Source: Paenibacillus tritici (GTDB taxonomy: Bacteria; Bacillota; Bacilli; Paenibacillales; Paenibacillaceae). From it: a stretch of DNA of 64,000 nucleotides. The notes beneath the pieces are model-generated. The model ran no database searches, was not told where the DNA came from, and worked only from the letters and a program-made list of their open reading frames with translations. The stretch covers positions 310,001 to 374,000 of the forward strand of contig NZ_JABMKX010000003.1 of NCBI RefSeq assembly GCF_013204885.1, read 5' to 3'. Of this stretch, positions 1 through 8,514 are shown piece after piece (the stretch's first letter is position 1; the number at the start of each line of letters is the position of its first letter). Made by a program: the position numbers and the translations under genes.

Positions 1-364
1 GTACACCGGACAACAGTGCCGCAACCGGCAAGTTATCCTGCAGATCAATCACCCATCCGGAATAACGTTCCATCAGTCCGTAGAATACCGTGAAGGCTAT
101 GACGGAGATGAACGTGTTCACCACGAAGGATTTTCCTTTGAAGATGATTGCGATTAAGAGTACTGGAATGTCCAGGACCAGAATGGTTAGTGATGGCGAA
201 ATCCCCAGTACATACTTGCCTAGCAGCGACAAACCTACGAATCCGCCTTCGGTCAAGTGGTTCTGATAATTGATGTGATAATACGTAAATGCAAGCAATA
301 ATGTTCCAGACAAAATAACAGCTAGTCGAAGCGGCAAACCCATGCCACTGTCTTGTTTCCTCAT
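1..364 (-). CDS. YitT-family membrane protein (3' end outside window)
   Basis: The visible 121 codons start at the ATG at 362-364, preceded by a GGGGAG ribosome binding site. The protein begins MRKQDSGMGLPLRLAV and shows hydrophobic segments at about residues 11-27, 50-75 and 82-95, joined by short polar loops. The order of segments and the GLSLLGKYVLGISPS stretch resemble the N-terminal membrane half of YitT/DUF161 proteins, whose function is not established. The C-terminal part lies beyond the left edge. A promoter-like TTTAGA-17-TATAAT pair about 265 bases upstream implies a long untranslated leader. The family call rests on general resemblance only. Confidence 0.6.
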   Translation of the reverse strand, partial: MRKQDSGMGLPLRLAVILSGTLLLAFTYYHINYQNHLTEGGFVGLSLLGKYVLGISPSLTILVLDIPVLLIAIIFKGKSFVVNTFISVIAFTVFYGLMERYSGWVIDLQDNLPVAALLSGV

Positions 365-625
365 ACTCGGTCTCCCCTTATCGTAAATGGCGGCTAGACG
401 TCCCACCAGCCTCTACGACGGGTTAAACCGGAGGTGTTGCTCCTTCGCATACAATACTCCCCTTCCCTCGCAGAGACGGCCTCGTCAATGAACAACGATT
501 CGCGCACATTCTACAGGGAAGCTAAGTGTAAGACAGATCATAACGTTTCCAAATCGTCCTTTGGGGAATCGTCCTTCGGGGACACATGGTATCCTGATCC
601 TTTCTTTAGTTTGATATGTTCTGAA
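365..625 (-). promoter_or_regulatory. Long structured leader of the YitT-like gene
   Basis: On the minus strand a -10 TATAAT lies at 629-634, with TTTAGA 17 bases upstream of it, so the transcript would carry about 260 untranslated bases. The leader holds two near-identical ACGATT-containing segments (near 548-580) and short GC-rich hairpins, including GGCT/AGCC and GGAG/CTCC pairs near 385-440. No open frame with a ribosome binding site is convincing here. I could not match it to a known riboswitch class. Confidence 0.4.
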
Positions 626-680
626 TAGATTATACCACGCGGAGGGGCCATTCTAAACAGTTTCCAGCAAAAATGGGCAA

Positions 681-1181
681 TCAGCCCTGATGCCGGAGCA
701 GACGGTTGACGGTCTCGCGGCGGACACCGATCAGTTGTCCGATCTCTTCCTGTGTCAGCAGATCTGTTAGCTGGGCGCCATGTGAATATTCAGTCAGCCA
801 GCGGGTCAGCAGGGCCATCCGCTCCCCGGGCGTTCCAACCGTGAGATGGTCGAGCCTCGTCTGCATGAACCGGACCTTCTCCTGAAGCAGGAGGGCGACC
901 TCCATCACCTTATCGGGGTCCTCGCGCAGCTCGCGGTACCACTCCGCAGCCGGAATGAGCTCGACTTCACTTTTCATCATCGCCACTGCTGTGCCATGCG
1001 CCTCCTTCGGCGAAATGAGGGAATGATGCGGGACCGTCTCACCCGGGTATAGCAGGTTGAACAGTACCATGTTCCCGTTCTCATGCAGTCTCGTGACCTT
1101 GAACAGCCCGCTCTTGACCTTGAACAGGTTCTGGCCGCCATCTCCCTGCCGGAACAAGACTTCACCTCTGTGCAGAATCAT
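681..1181 (-). CDS. Short Crp/Fnr-family transcriptional regulator
   Basis: This 166-residue protein has a cyclic-nucleotide-binding-type beta-roll (residues about 1-85, with GEVLFRQGDGGQNLF and the FNLLYPGE turn), a long helix (about 88-115) and a C-terminal helix-turn-helix (LTQEEIGQLIGVRRETVNRLLR). The ATG at 1179-1181 is chosen because GGAG lies just upstream. A longer reading would run through the fru terminator. At 166 residues it is shorter than the usual 210-240: the first beta strands and the wing after the recognition helix are reduced. The cAMP-contacting Arg/Glu pattern is not evident, so the ligand is unknown. A -10-like TATAAT lies at 1221-1226 on the same strand. Confidence 0.8.
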   Translation of the reverse strand: MILHRGEVLFRQGDGGQNLFKVKSGLFKVTRLHENGNMVLFNLLYPGETVPHHSLISPKEAHGTAVAMMKSEVELIPAAEWYRELREDPDKVMEVALLLQEKVRFMQTRLDHLTVGTPGERMALLTRWLTEYSHGAQLTDLLTQEEIGQLIGVRRETVNRLLRHQG

Positions 1182-1249
1182 TTCGCATTCTCCTTTACCT
1201 TCTCTGTATGTATACTTCTGATTATACCGAAATACGACAGTAAAATGGA

Positions 1250-1305
1250 GTGGCAAGCAAAGAAACCGCCGGGAAACAGATGAAATTCTCTGCTTCCCGG
1301 CGGTT
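1250..1305 (-). terminator. Terminator of the fru operon
   Basis: A perfect 12-base inverted repeat (AACCGCCGGGAA at 1264-1275, TTCCCGGCGGTT at 1294-1305) lies just after the fruA stop codon. A T-rich stretch follows on the minus strand. Confidence 0.85.
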
Positions 1306-1325
1306 CCGGGGATAGACATGATCTA

Positions 1326-3275
1326 TTATTTGGCCGCAATCGGCTTCTTCCAGAGTCCCAGCATCAGCCCGGAGATCACGGAACCGATGATTACGGCCAG
1401 CAGGAACAGCGCCGCATTGTTGGACAGGAAGGCTACGAATACCCCGCCATGCGGTGCGGGAACATTGAGATTCCACAATTGGGTAAGTCCGCCGGCCACC
1501 GCTGAACCAATGATGCAGGAGGTGAGCACCCGCAGCGGATCTGCCGCAGCGAACGGAATTGCTCCCTCAGTGATGAACGACAAGCCCAGTACATAATTCG
1601 TTAAACCGGATTTACGTTCAGTCTCGGTGAATTTGTTCTTGAAGAACGAGGTAGCCAGTGCAATCGCCAGCGGAGGCACCATCCCTCCGGCCATAACAGC
1701 AGCCATCATCAGTCCGTTCGTGTTGCCGCTGGAGGCGAATACGCCGATAGCGAAGGTATAAGCCGCTTTGTTGAACGGGCCGCCCATATCTATGGCCATC
1801 ATACCGCCAAGCACCAGGCCCAGCAGAACCTTGTTGCCTGTGCCCAGGTGATTCAGCGTATCTATCATCCCTGTATTGATCCAGCTGAATACCGGATTGA
1901 GCAGATATAACATGACTGCCCCGGTAATCAGCAGGCTGAACACCGGATACAGAAGGATCGGCTTCAGACCGTCCAGGGTACGAGGCAGACCGGAGAAGGC
2001 TCTGCGAAGCATAATTACGACATAACCGGCCAGGAATCCGGCAGCCAGGCCGCCCAGGAATCCGGCGTTGGCATTCAGGGCCATAATCCCGCCGACCATA
2101 CCCGGCATAAGCGCAGGGCGGTCACCAATGCTCATCGCGATGAATCCGGCAAGAATGGGAATCAGGAAGTGGAAGGCTCCGTCACCGCCCCCGATGGTCT
2201 GGAGCAGCTTAACCAGCGGATTATCCACACCGGCAACCTGTTCAATCAGGAATGAGATAGCCAGCAGAATACCTCCGCCGACCACGAACGGCAGCATATG
2301 CGAGATGCCGTTCATCAGGTCCTTGTAGATTTTGCTTCCAATAGAACCGGACTTCACGGACGCTGTCCCCTCTTCATTGCGGCCGGAGCCGCGGTAGATC
2401 GGCGCGTCTCCTTTGACAGCGATGCGGATCAATTCCTCTGACTTACGGATACCGTCACTTACCGGGCGCTGGAGTACCGGCTTACCGTTGAAGCGCTCCA
2501 TCTCCACGTTCTTGTCGGCGGCAATAATGACTCCGCTGGCCCGGGCGATCTCGTCCGCCGTCAGCACATTCTGCGCACCTTCCGAGCCGTTGGTTTCGAC
2601 ACGGATATTAACTCCCATCTCCTTGGCCTTCTTCTTAAGGGCATCTTCTGCCATGAAGGTATGGGCAATTCCTGTAGGACACGCTGTCACAGCAACCACG
2701 AAGCTCTGTGAATCCGGATTCCCTGTAATCATCCGTGCCGGTTCCGGCGCCTGAGCGGCGGCTTTCGGTGCAGCCTTCACAGCAGATGCCTTGGCTTCCG
2801 CTTCGGCCTGGGCTTCTGCCTCCGCTTGCTTGGCATCGAACAAGGCGGTCACTTCAGCAGGAGTCTTGGCTCCCATAAGCTGTTCGATGAACTCGCTTTC
2901 AATGAGCAGCCTGGACAATGCTGCGAGTGTCCGCAGGTGCATATTTCCAGCTCCGTCCGGTGCGGCGATCATGAAGAACAAGTGAGCCGGTGCTTCATCC
3001 AGAGAAGCGAAGTCGATTCCGGCGCTGCTCTTGGCGAAGACCACCGTGGCTTCGTTAACGGCTGTAGTCTTGGCATGAGGCATCGCAATGCCCCCGCCGA
3101 TTCCTGTACTGGACTGGGCTTCACGGTCCAGTATTTTATCTTTGAACAGCTTCGCATCATTAATGCGTCCGCTGGCCGAGAGACTTGCAATCAGCTCGTC
3201 GATGGCGGCTTCCTTGGTCGTAGCCTGCAGCTCCATGATCATTGTGTCCTGGATCATCAAATCTGTAATTTTCAT
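1326..3275 (-). CDS. fruA: PTS fructose transporter, fused IIA-IIB-IIC
   Basis: FruA imports fructose and phosphorylates it to fructose 1-phosphate at the membrane. The 649 residues hold domain IIA (about 1-150, phosphorylated His in GIAMPHAKT), an Ala/Glu-rich linker (about 155-180), IIB (about 190-290, active Cys in VTACPTGIAHTF) and IIC (about 310-649) with many membrane segments. The length and IIA-B-C order match Bacillus FruA. GGGGAG precedes the ATG at 3275. It is the last gene of fruR-fruK-fruA, 46 bases after fruK. Confidence 0.96.
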   Translation of the reverse strand: MKITDLMIQDTMIMELQATTKEAAIDELIASLSASGRINDAKLFKDKILDREAQSSTGIGGGIAMPHAKTTAVNEATVVFAKSSAGIDFASLDEAPAHLFFMIAAPDGAGNMHLRTLAALSRLLIESEFIEQLMGAKTPAEVTALFDAKQAEAEAQAEAEAKASAVKAAPKAAAQAPEPARMITGNPDSQSFVVAVTACPTGIAHTFMAEDALKKKAKEMGVNIRVETNGSEGAQNVLTADEIARASGVIIAADKNVEMERFNGKPVLQRPVSDGIRKSEELIRIAVKGDAPIYRGSGRNEEGTASVKSGSIGSKIYKDLMNGISHMLPFVVGGGILLAISFLIEQVAGVDNPLVKLLQTIGGGDGAFHFLIPILAGFIAMSIGDRPALMPGMVGGIMALNANAGFLGGLAAGFLAGYVVIMLRRAFSGLPRTLDGLKPILLYPVFSLLITGAVMLYLLNPVFSWINTGMIDTLNHLGTGNKVLLGLVLGGMMAIDMGGPFNKAAYTFAIGVFASSGNTNGLMMAAVMAGGMVPPLAIALATSFFKNKFTETERKSGLTNYVLGLSFITEGAIPFAAADPLRVLTSCIIGSAVAGGLTQLWNLNVPAPHGGVFVAFLSNNAALFLLAVIIGSVISGLMLGLWKKPIAAK

Positions 3276-3321
3276 AAATGCTCAACTCCCCGAATGTACT
3301 TGAACTTCTTACCTTTGTAAT

Positions 3322-4236
3322 TCATAGCGGAGACATTACAATCAGCGGCCGAAGCTGTTCAATGAGCGCTCTGTCTGCCAGATCATCGGAGAACGCTGTC
3401 GCACTCCCTGAAGCAACACCGGCCCGGAAGGCTTCCAGCACGTTCCCTGTCAGTGACAAGGTGCCCACGAACCCGGCAATCATCGAATCACCCGCACCCA
3501 CTGAATTCTTCACCTGGCCTGCAGGAGCGCTGGCATGGTAGACTCCCTGCTCCGATATAAACAATGCGCCTTCGCCAGCCATGGAGACCAGCACATGCTT
3601 GGCACCGCCTTCCAGCAGCTTGCGTCCGTAAGTAATGATCTCCTCCCTAGTGCGGATCTGAACGCCGAACAGTTCAGCCAGCTCATGGTGATTCGGCTTA
3701 ACCAGCAGCGGTCCGTGGGGCAGAGCATCCTGCAACGCTTGCCCGGTGGTGTCAATGACAAACTCCGCGCCCTTCTGCTTGCATACCGTAATCAGCCTGC
3801 TATAGAAATCTCCGCCAAGCGAAGGTGGCGTACTCCCCGACAGGATCACAATATCCCCCGGCTTCAGAGCATCCAGCTTGTGCAGCAGAGAAGCAGTCTC
3901 AGACTCCGTAATTACAGGCCCGGCCCCGTTAATCTCCGTCTCCTGACCGGCCTTAAGCTTGATATTGATCCGTGTGTCATCCTCTATAGGAACGAAATCG
4001 GAGGATATCCCCTCCTGGCGCAGCCAGGTCTCAATGTATCCCCCAGTAAAGCCGCCCAGGAATCCGGTTGCCGTATTCTCAACCTCTAACTGCTTCAGCA
4101 CACGGGATACGTTGATTCCTTTCCCGCCGGGCAGCTTCATATCCCGCTTCATCCGGTTGAGCCCGCCTAGTGTAAGCTCTTCAACCTCCACGATGTAATC
4201 GACGGAAGGATTAAGTGTCACAGTGTAAATCATCAT
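3322..4236 (-). CDS. fruK: 1-phosphofructokinase
   Basis: This 304-residue PfkB-family kinase phosphorylates fructose 1-phosphate to fructose 1,6-bisphosphate. It shows the N-terminal TLNPSVDY signature, the LPGGKGINVSRVL sugar-binding motif and the C-terminal GAGDSMIAGF motif with the catalytic Asp. The start carries two ATG codons in a row (4236 and 4233) behind a GAGGG site, and the second has slightly better spacing. Its place between fruR and fruA settles the substrate. Confidence 0.95.
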   Translation of the reverse strand: MMIYTVTLNPSVDYIVEVEELTLGGLNRMKRDMKLPGGKGINVSRVLKQLEVENTATGFLGGFTGGYIETWLRQEGISSDFVPIEDDTRINIKLKAGQETEINGAGPVITESETASLLHKLDALKPGDIVILSGSTPPSLGGDFYSRLITVCKQKGAEFVIDTTGQALQDALPHGPLLVKPNHHELAELFGVQIRTREEIITYGRKLLEGGAKHVLVSMAGEGALFISEQGVYHASAPAGQVKNSVGAGDSMIAGFVGTLSLTGNVLEAFRAGVASGSATAFSDDLADRALIEQLRPLIVMSPL

Positions 4237-4272
4237 TCATCCCTCATTTATAATGTTTGTCTTGCGATCCAA

Positions 4273-5034
4273 TCACACCAACGTATAATCAACGTCCAAC
4301 TTGTCAAGCTGCCGGCGGAAGCTGTCCGGGGTATCCGTGTCGAGAATACAGTGGTCCATCTCCGTCAGATCCGCAACCTTGCAGAAGGAGATTTGCCCGA
4401 TCTTGCTATGGTCTGCCAGCAGGATCGTCTGTTTCGCCACAGCGATCATCTTGCGCTTGGTGGCGGCTTCCAGCATGTTCGGCGTCGTGATGCCTTCGCG
4501 TATATCCAGCCCGTTGGTCCCCAGGAATGCCTTGTCAACCCGTACCATATCCAGCGAGCGTTCCGTCATCGGTCCGACGAAAGCCATGGTGTCCGGCCGC
4601 AGCATCCCGCCTGTAATCGAAACCTCGATATGACGGCAATCCTTCAGCTCATTAAGCGCCATGATCGAGTTGGTGATTACTTTGAGATCACGGAACGATT
4701 TCAGCGCCCGGGCAATGTGCAGAGTGGTGGTTCCCCCGTCCAGAAGAATCGCATCGCCTTCCTCTATCATCTCTACAGCCTTGCGTGCAATCCGCAGCTT
4801 CTCCTCCAGGAACCGGTCTTCCTTATCGGGAACAGCCGCTTCATAATTCACACTCTGCAGAGACACCGCCCCGCCATGCGTACGCTTCAGCAGCCGCGCT
4901 TCCTCCAGCTCCCGCAGATCCCGGCGGATGGTGGATTCAGAGACGGACAGCTCCTGGCCCAGCTCCTGAACAGAGGCTCTTGTATGCATCTCGATATACT
5001 GCAGAATCATCCGCTTGCGTTCCTCTTCAAACAT
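4273..5034 (-). CDS. fruR: DeoR-family repressor of the fru operon
   Basis: The 253-residue protein has an N-terminal DeoR helix-turn-helix (SVSESTIRRDLRELEEARLLKRTHGG, about residues 25-52) and a C-terminal sugar-phosphate sensor domain (DEGDAILLDGGTTT, LGTNGLD, ADHSKIG). The start is the ATG at 5032-5034, because AAGGAG lies 8 bases upstream; a GTG nine bases earlier would sit on top of that site. It is the first gene of the fru operon and so autoregulated. By analogy with Bacillus FruR, the inducer is probably fructose 1-phosphate. Confidence 0.92.
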   Translation of the reverse strand: MFEEERKRMILQYIEMHTRASVQELGQELSVSESTIRRDLRELEEARLLKRTHGGAVSLQSVNYEAAVPDKEDRFLEEKLRIARKAVEMIEEGDAILLDGGTTTLHIARALKSFRDLKVITNSIMALNELKDCRHIEVSITGGMLRPDTMAFVGPMTERSLDMVRVDKAFLGTNGLDIREGITTPNMLEAATKRKMIAVAKQTILLADHSKIGQISFCKVADLTEMDHCILDTDTPDSFRRQLDKLDVDYTLV

Positions 5035-5434
5035 GCAGCTCACTCCTTAGGATGTGCAGCTACCCGCTGCCGGATTCCTATATACACATCGTCTATTTGA
5101 GTTGGATTATAAGATGGACTGGTTAACAGTCATTATTGACTATTATTGATCATTTGTGCTCATTTATGATTGTAACAGCGTTTTCATAAGCTGTAAAGAG
5201 CTTTTTTATGCTTATTTCCCTCCCTCAAAAGGCTTCAATTTCCCTTTCGTTTGAAGACCTTCCAGCTTAATTCCGTAAGCATTGGCGCATCTATGCTCAT
5301 TATTGCTCATTTCATCCCGGATCATTCCGGTTCATTCCGGGCGTGGGCAGCAAATTACCTCCTATTCGCCTATTTCATAACGGCAGTCCGCGACATATTT
5401 ATATTACATATGGGGAAAAGCGGGTGAACAGGAG
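5035..5434. promoter_or_regulatory. fru upstream control region
   Basis: This 400-base gap holds three copies of TGCTCAT (5157-5163, 5294-5300, 5304-5310), several related ATCATT/TTGATCATT words around 5130-5170, and a catabolite-response-like site at 5173-5186 (TAACAGCGTTTTCA, one mismatch to the cre consensus). Repeated short direct words are typical operators for DeoR-family repressors, so these are the likely FruR sites. No gene is supported before 5435. Confidence 0.5.
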
Positions 5435-5746
5435 ATGGCCTACAACAGGAACAATGGATACGGCAGCGCAGGCGGCATTGGCAACAATGCCGGCGGCAAT
5501 TACAACAACGCAGGAGCAGACAGTGACGGACTCCTGGAAACCGAGGAGCTCAGTGCTGAGGATTATGCGATTATTTCCGCCGGCTTCGGTGTTCTCGGGG
5601 AACTGTTCGCTTTTCTCTCACTGGTTAAAGCCAAGCAGGTGACCAAGGAAACCGGCGGACAGGGAGGCACGGGTCTGGACCCGTTTCTGTTCGTGCAGTC
5701 GCGCACAAAAAAAGCAGCCCGACGAAAATCCCGCCGGCTGCGCTGA
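5435..5746 (+). CDS. Small Gly/Asn-rich protein of unknown function
   Basis: The 103-residue product has a low-complexity Gly/Asn/Ala N-terminus (residues 1-28), an acidic segment (LLETEELSAEDY), a hydrophobic segment (about 45-65, ISAGFGVLGELFAFLSLV) and a very basic tail (RSRTKKAARRKSRRLR). The ribosome binding site is poor: an AGGAG abuts the ATG directly. The compositional order and lack of an opposing gene make it plausible. I do not recognise the family. Its last codons overlap the terminator that serves the gene on the other strand. Confidence 0.5.
   Translation: MAYNRNNGYGSAGGIGNNAGGNYNNAGADSDGLLETEELSAEDYAIISAGFGVLGELFAFLSLVKAKQVTKETGGQGGTGLDPFLFVQSRTKKAARRKSRRLR
5707..5741 (-). terminator. 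Terminator of the YflT-like gene
   Basis: GCAGCC (5714-5719) pairs with GGCTGC (5736-5741), followed on the minus strand by seven T residues (5707-5713). Confidence 0.75.
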
Positions 5747-5753
5747 TCTCTGG

Positions 5754-6227
5754 TTAGTCTGAACCCAGTGGTATTACATTATGCTTCGCAAAAATAACCT
5801 CTACACTCTCCCTCAGCTCCTCATCGGAGAGGAGAACGATCACAATAATATGCTCCAGATTAGCATGTCTGGCATAGGCCTCTGCGTCCTCCTGCGGAAT
5901 TCCTATCCCGATCAGACTAACCGCAAGACTATCTGTCTCCAGCTCTGCCCCCGCCAGCTTGCGTGCTGCCGGACCTGCGGCGACCGCAGAATCGGCCACC
6001 ATATCCAGCCCCACTCCAAGGCCGCGGGCTGTACCGAACAAGCCCCCGTTCCCCAGCCCCGTTTGTGCAGCGCCAATTCCGGTATCATGGCTGATGATCT
6101 CCAGTGTATTTTTCTGCTTCGTGACTGCGGATATATGCTTGGCCTTCATTCCATTCTCCTTCAATTCTTCGATTGCAAGCGCAGCATCACTCCGGTGTCC
6201 AAAAATCCCCAATACCAATGTAGGCAC
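5754..6227 (-). CDS. YflT-like general stress protein
   Basis: This 157-residue protein begins with a ferredoxin-like beta-alpha unit (PTLVLGIFGHRSDAALAIEELKENG) as in YflT-type stress proteins. A Gly/Ala-rich middle (about 60-105) follows, then a second alpha/beta unit (ETDSLAVSLIGIGIPQEDAEAYARH). The start is GTG at 6225-6227, because a strong AGGAGGG site lies 7-8 bases upstream; the upstream ATG in this frame has none. The Gly-rich middle is common in proteins thought to act on or near the membrane. Function is unknown. Confidence 0.6.
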   Translation of the reverse strand: MPTLVLGIFGHRSDAALAIEELKENGMKAKHISAVTKQKNTLEIISHDTGIGAAQTGLGNGGLFGTARGLGVGLDMVADSAVAAGPAARKLAGAELETDSLAVSLIGIGIPQEDAEAYARHANLEHIIVIVLLSDEELRESVEVIFAKHNVIPLGSD

Positions 6228-6373
6228 TCGGCATCCCTCCTGTAATCTTGGTATTACCACTCTGCCTGAGGCTTGAACCTGGCGGGGTTATGGCCCGAAG
6301 TGAATCAATCTCTTCTAATTCGGTTATAAAGATACGTATACATAAACTATCTTAAGAGACAGGGGGGGCTGCT

Positions 6374-7510
6374 GTGCTTCAAAGCAAGTATTTCCGGACC
6401 TGCCTGGCCATTATCGCCTTTTTGACGATTCTGTATCTGGGCTCCAAGGTCATTTTTCTATTCACGCCGCTCGTATCTATCATTAATCTGCTGCTCGTAC
6501 CGATGATGCTGTCAGGCTTCATGTTCTATCTGCTGCGGCCGCTCGTCAATTACCTGGGGACCAAAAAAATCAACCGCGGGCTCGCCGTTCTGCTGATTTA
6601 TCTGGTGTTTGCCGGGCTGTTCGTCCTATTCTGGGTGCTGGTCTGGCCGACACTGCGCGAGCAGATCCAGAATTTCATCGACAATACGCCTTTTCTGGTA
6701 GAGGGTATACAGAATCAGTTCAACAAGCTGCAGAATGATCCGTCACTCTCCCGCTTCTTCAAGGGCGACACGGATATGACCACACGCCTGACCGATTATC
6801 TGAATGAGGCTATTAACTGGGTAACCAATTCGATGTCCAATCTCATCTCAGTCGTCTCCAGCATTGTGGTGGTTATCGCAACCTTGCCGATCCTTCTCTA
6901 TTACATGCTGAAGGATGGCCACAAGCTATCGCCGATTCTTCAGGGTCTGGTCCCGAGAAAATACCGCAAGGAAGGCCAGGATATCCTGAAGGCTATCGAC
7001 ACTGCGCTCAGCGGCTTCATCGTTACGCGGGTCTTGCTCAATGTGGTGCTGGGCATCTTGCTCTACATCGGATTCCTGCTGATCGGCCTGCCTTATTCGC
7101 TCCTGCTGGCCGTAATCTCCATTCCGCTGAACTTTATTCCTTATGTCGGTTCACTGCTGGCGGCGGTTCCCGTTATTATCGTAGGGTTCATTGAATCCCC
7201 TTCGATGGCTATCTGGTCGCTGGTTGTCGTTCTGATCGCGCAACAGATTCAGGATAATGTGCTGTCTCCGATCATCTACGGAAAGTCACTGGATGTCCAT
7301 CCGCTGACAACCGTTGTGCTTGTACTGGTAGGCGGCGACTTCTATGGTATTATCGGCGTGCTCATTGCGCTTCCGGTATATATGATTCTCAAAATCCTCT
7401 TCATGAGTATTTACGAGATCATTGTCGCGGAACGTGTGGACCAGGCCGTTGCCGAGTCCGGCGCTCCGCCGGGGATTGAGATTGAGATCACCAAGGAGGA
7501 TAAGGTGTAA
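6374..7510 (+). CDS. AI-2E family transporter (YdbI/PerM-like permease)
   Basis: The 378-residue membrane protein has two N-terminal membrane helices (about 9-60), a third near 75, a soluble middle region (about 95-150) and a C-terminal membrane bundle (about 155-350). The GLPYSLLLAVISIPLNFIPYVGSLLAAVP stretch and the later IQDNVLSPIIYGKSL motif are characteristic of the family (COG0628). Members export small molecules or ions, and the substrate cannot be read from sequence. The start is GTG at 6374 behind AGGGGGG. Confidence 0.85.
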   Translation: MLQSKYFRTCLAIIAFLTILYLGSKVIFLFTPLVSIINLLLVPMMLSGFMFYLLRPLVNYLGTKKINRGLAVLLIYLVFAGLFVLFWVLVWPTLREQIQNFIDNTPFLVEGIQNQFNKLQNDPSLSRFFKGDTDMTTRLTDYLNEAINWVTNSMSNLISVVSSIVVVIATLPILLYYMLKDGHKLSPILQGLVPRKYRKEGQDILKAIDTALSGFIVTRVLLNVVLGILLYIGFLLIGLPYSLLLAVISIPLNFIPYVGSLLAAVPVIIVGFIESPSMAIWSLVVVLIAQQIQDNVLSPIIYGKSLDVHPLTTVVLVLVGGDFYGIIGVLIALPVYMILKILFMSIYEIIVAERVDQAVAESGAPPGIEIEITKEDKV

Positions 7511-8008
7511 CACGTTCTCTGGCGGACCGCCTGGGGAGATTGCTTAGGTGGGGGCTGCTGTGTGCGGACCGCCATGGGATTGCCGGGGCGGAGACTGCTG
7601 TGTGCGGACCGACACGGGGATTGCCGGGGCGGAGGCTAGTGCGGACCGACATGGGATTGCCGAGGTCGGGGCTGCTGAGTGCGGATCGCCACCTATGTAA
7701 GCAAGTGGATAAACGTATCCTAATTTGCCCATTTCGGAGGATTACCCGGAAGCAAGTGGATAAACGGCATCTAATTCTATTGGTTTTTGCTAACTTGGGT
7801 GAAATGTGATTATTTAAGTGCTGTTTTTCCAACTGCTGTTCCTGACGCGGCCATTCGTTCATCAGCAAGTGGACAAAATCCAACTAATTCCCGGTATCAT
7901 TACAGCGGGACTCTCGCGCTCATGCTCTAAGTAGCATCACCTGGGGTCATTCACGTTCATGCTCAAATCAGCGCTTCTTCCACCGCATTCATCCATGTTA
8001 AATCGAAA
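7511..8008. repeat. Repeat-filled intergenic region
   Basis: The gap has no credible gene. It starts with about five degenerate tandem copies of a 37-42 base unit, beginning at 7522, 7564, 7604, 7641 and 7681 (core GCGGACCGNCATGGGATTG followed by CCGGGGCGG and CTGCTG). Three copies of GCAAGTGGAYAAA follow at 7701, 7752 and 7865; the first two are 51 bases apart. The remainder (7890-8008) shows nothing clear. Confidence 0.7.
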
Positions 8009-8046
8009 AGGCGGGCAGGTCTCCGATATGGGGACCTGCCCGCCTT
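8009..8046 (-). terminator. Terminator
   Basis: A 14-base inverted repeat (AAGGCGGGCAGGTC and its complement) around a 10-base loop is followed on the minus strand by TTTT. It ends the gene at 8079-8483. Confidence 0.8.
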
Positions 8047-8078
8047 GCTGCATGTGGTAATACCTCCGCGCCGGTATC

Positions 8079-8483
8079 TCAGCCCCGCAAGGAGCGGACC
8101 ACGAAGATGTGGTTGCCCTTAGGCAGGTTCTGGCCGTCACGCAGCGTAACCGCACCTTTGGTATGGGCGACGATGGTCGCATTGAGTGCAACCAGCTGAT
8201 CCCCTCTCCAGACGGTAACCGCTGATTTGAAATAGACGGCATTGTCAAACTGCTGGCGTTCTCTCATTATGTATCCTACGGAATGGAGAACCGGGGGCAA
8301 CGCCCTCTCTTTGGGAGCCAGGGCTTTGATATACACTATATCGCGAAAAGGGACGGCAATCTCCTGATGTCCAATGACGGCTACCGAAGCTGCAAGATCC
8401 CATCTGCGCAGAACGCCTTTCATGATCGTATATGGCTGCTCTCCGCAGTACATAATGACCGGTCTGCCTACCCAATGCTTCAT
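8079..8483 (-). CDS. Conserved hypothetical protein, beta-rich
   Basis: The 134-residue protein starts at an ATG with a GGGGGTGGAG site directly upstream. It reads as two small beta-barrel-like halves: residues 1-65 (HWVGRPVIMYCGEQPYTIMKG, then VAVIGHQEIAVPFRDIVYI) and 75-134 (AVYFKSAVTVWRGDQLV). No signal peptide, membrane segment or catalytic motif is visible. I do not recognise the family. It lies 31 bases downstream of ung and may be cotranscribed with it. Confidence 0.6.
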   Translation of the reverse strand: MKHWVGRPVIMYCGEQPYTIMKGVLRRWDLAASVAVIGHQEIAVPFRDIVYIKALAPKERALPPVLHSVGYIMRERQQFDNAVYFKSAVTVWRGDQLVALNATIVAHTKGAVTLRDGQNLPKGNHIFVVRSLRG

Positions 8484-8514
8484 GGCTCCACCCCCTTCGC
8501 TGTGCCTGTGCTGC

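Noticed and set aside
365..480. yybP-ykoY (manganese) riboswitch, suggested by GGGGAGTA on the minus strand
   Set aside because: The matching 3' core (CATAC and GCRAGACC words) is missing, so the class cannot be supported.
434..628. Open frame on the plus strand upstream of the Crp/Fnr gene
   Set aside because: It has no ribosome binding site, odd composition, and overlaps the antisense leader of the YitT-like gene.
1182..1319. N-terminal extension of the Crp/Fnr protein
   Set aside because: It would read through the fru terminator hairpin and lacks a ribosome binding site; the ATG at 1181 has one.
7522..7890. CRISPR array
   Set aside because: The units are degenerate and contiguous, with no constant repeat separated by unique spacers, and no cas genes are present.
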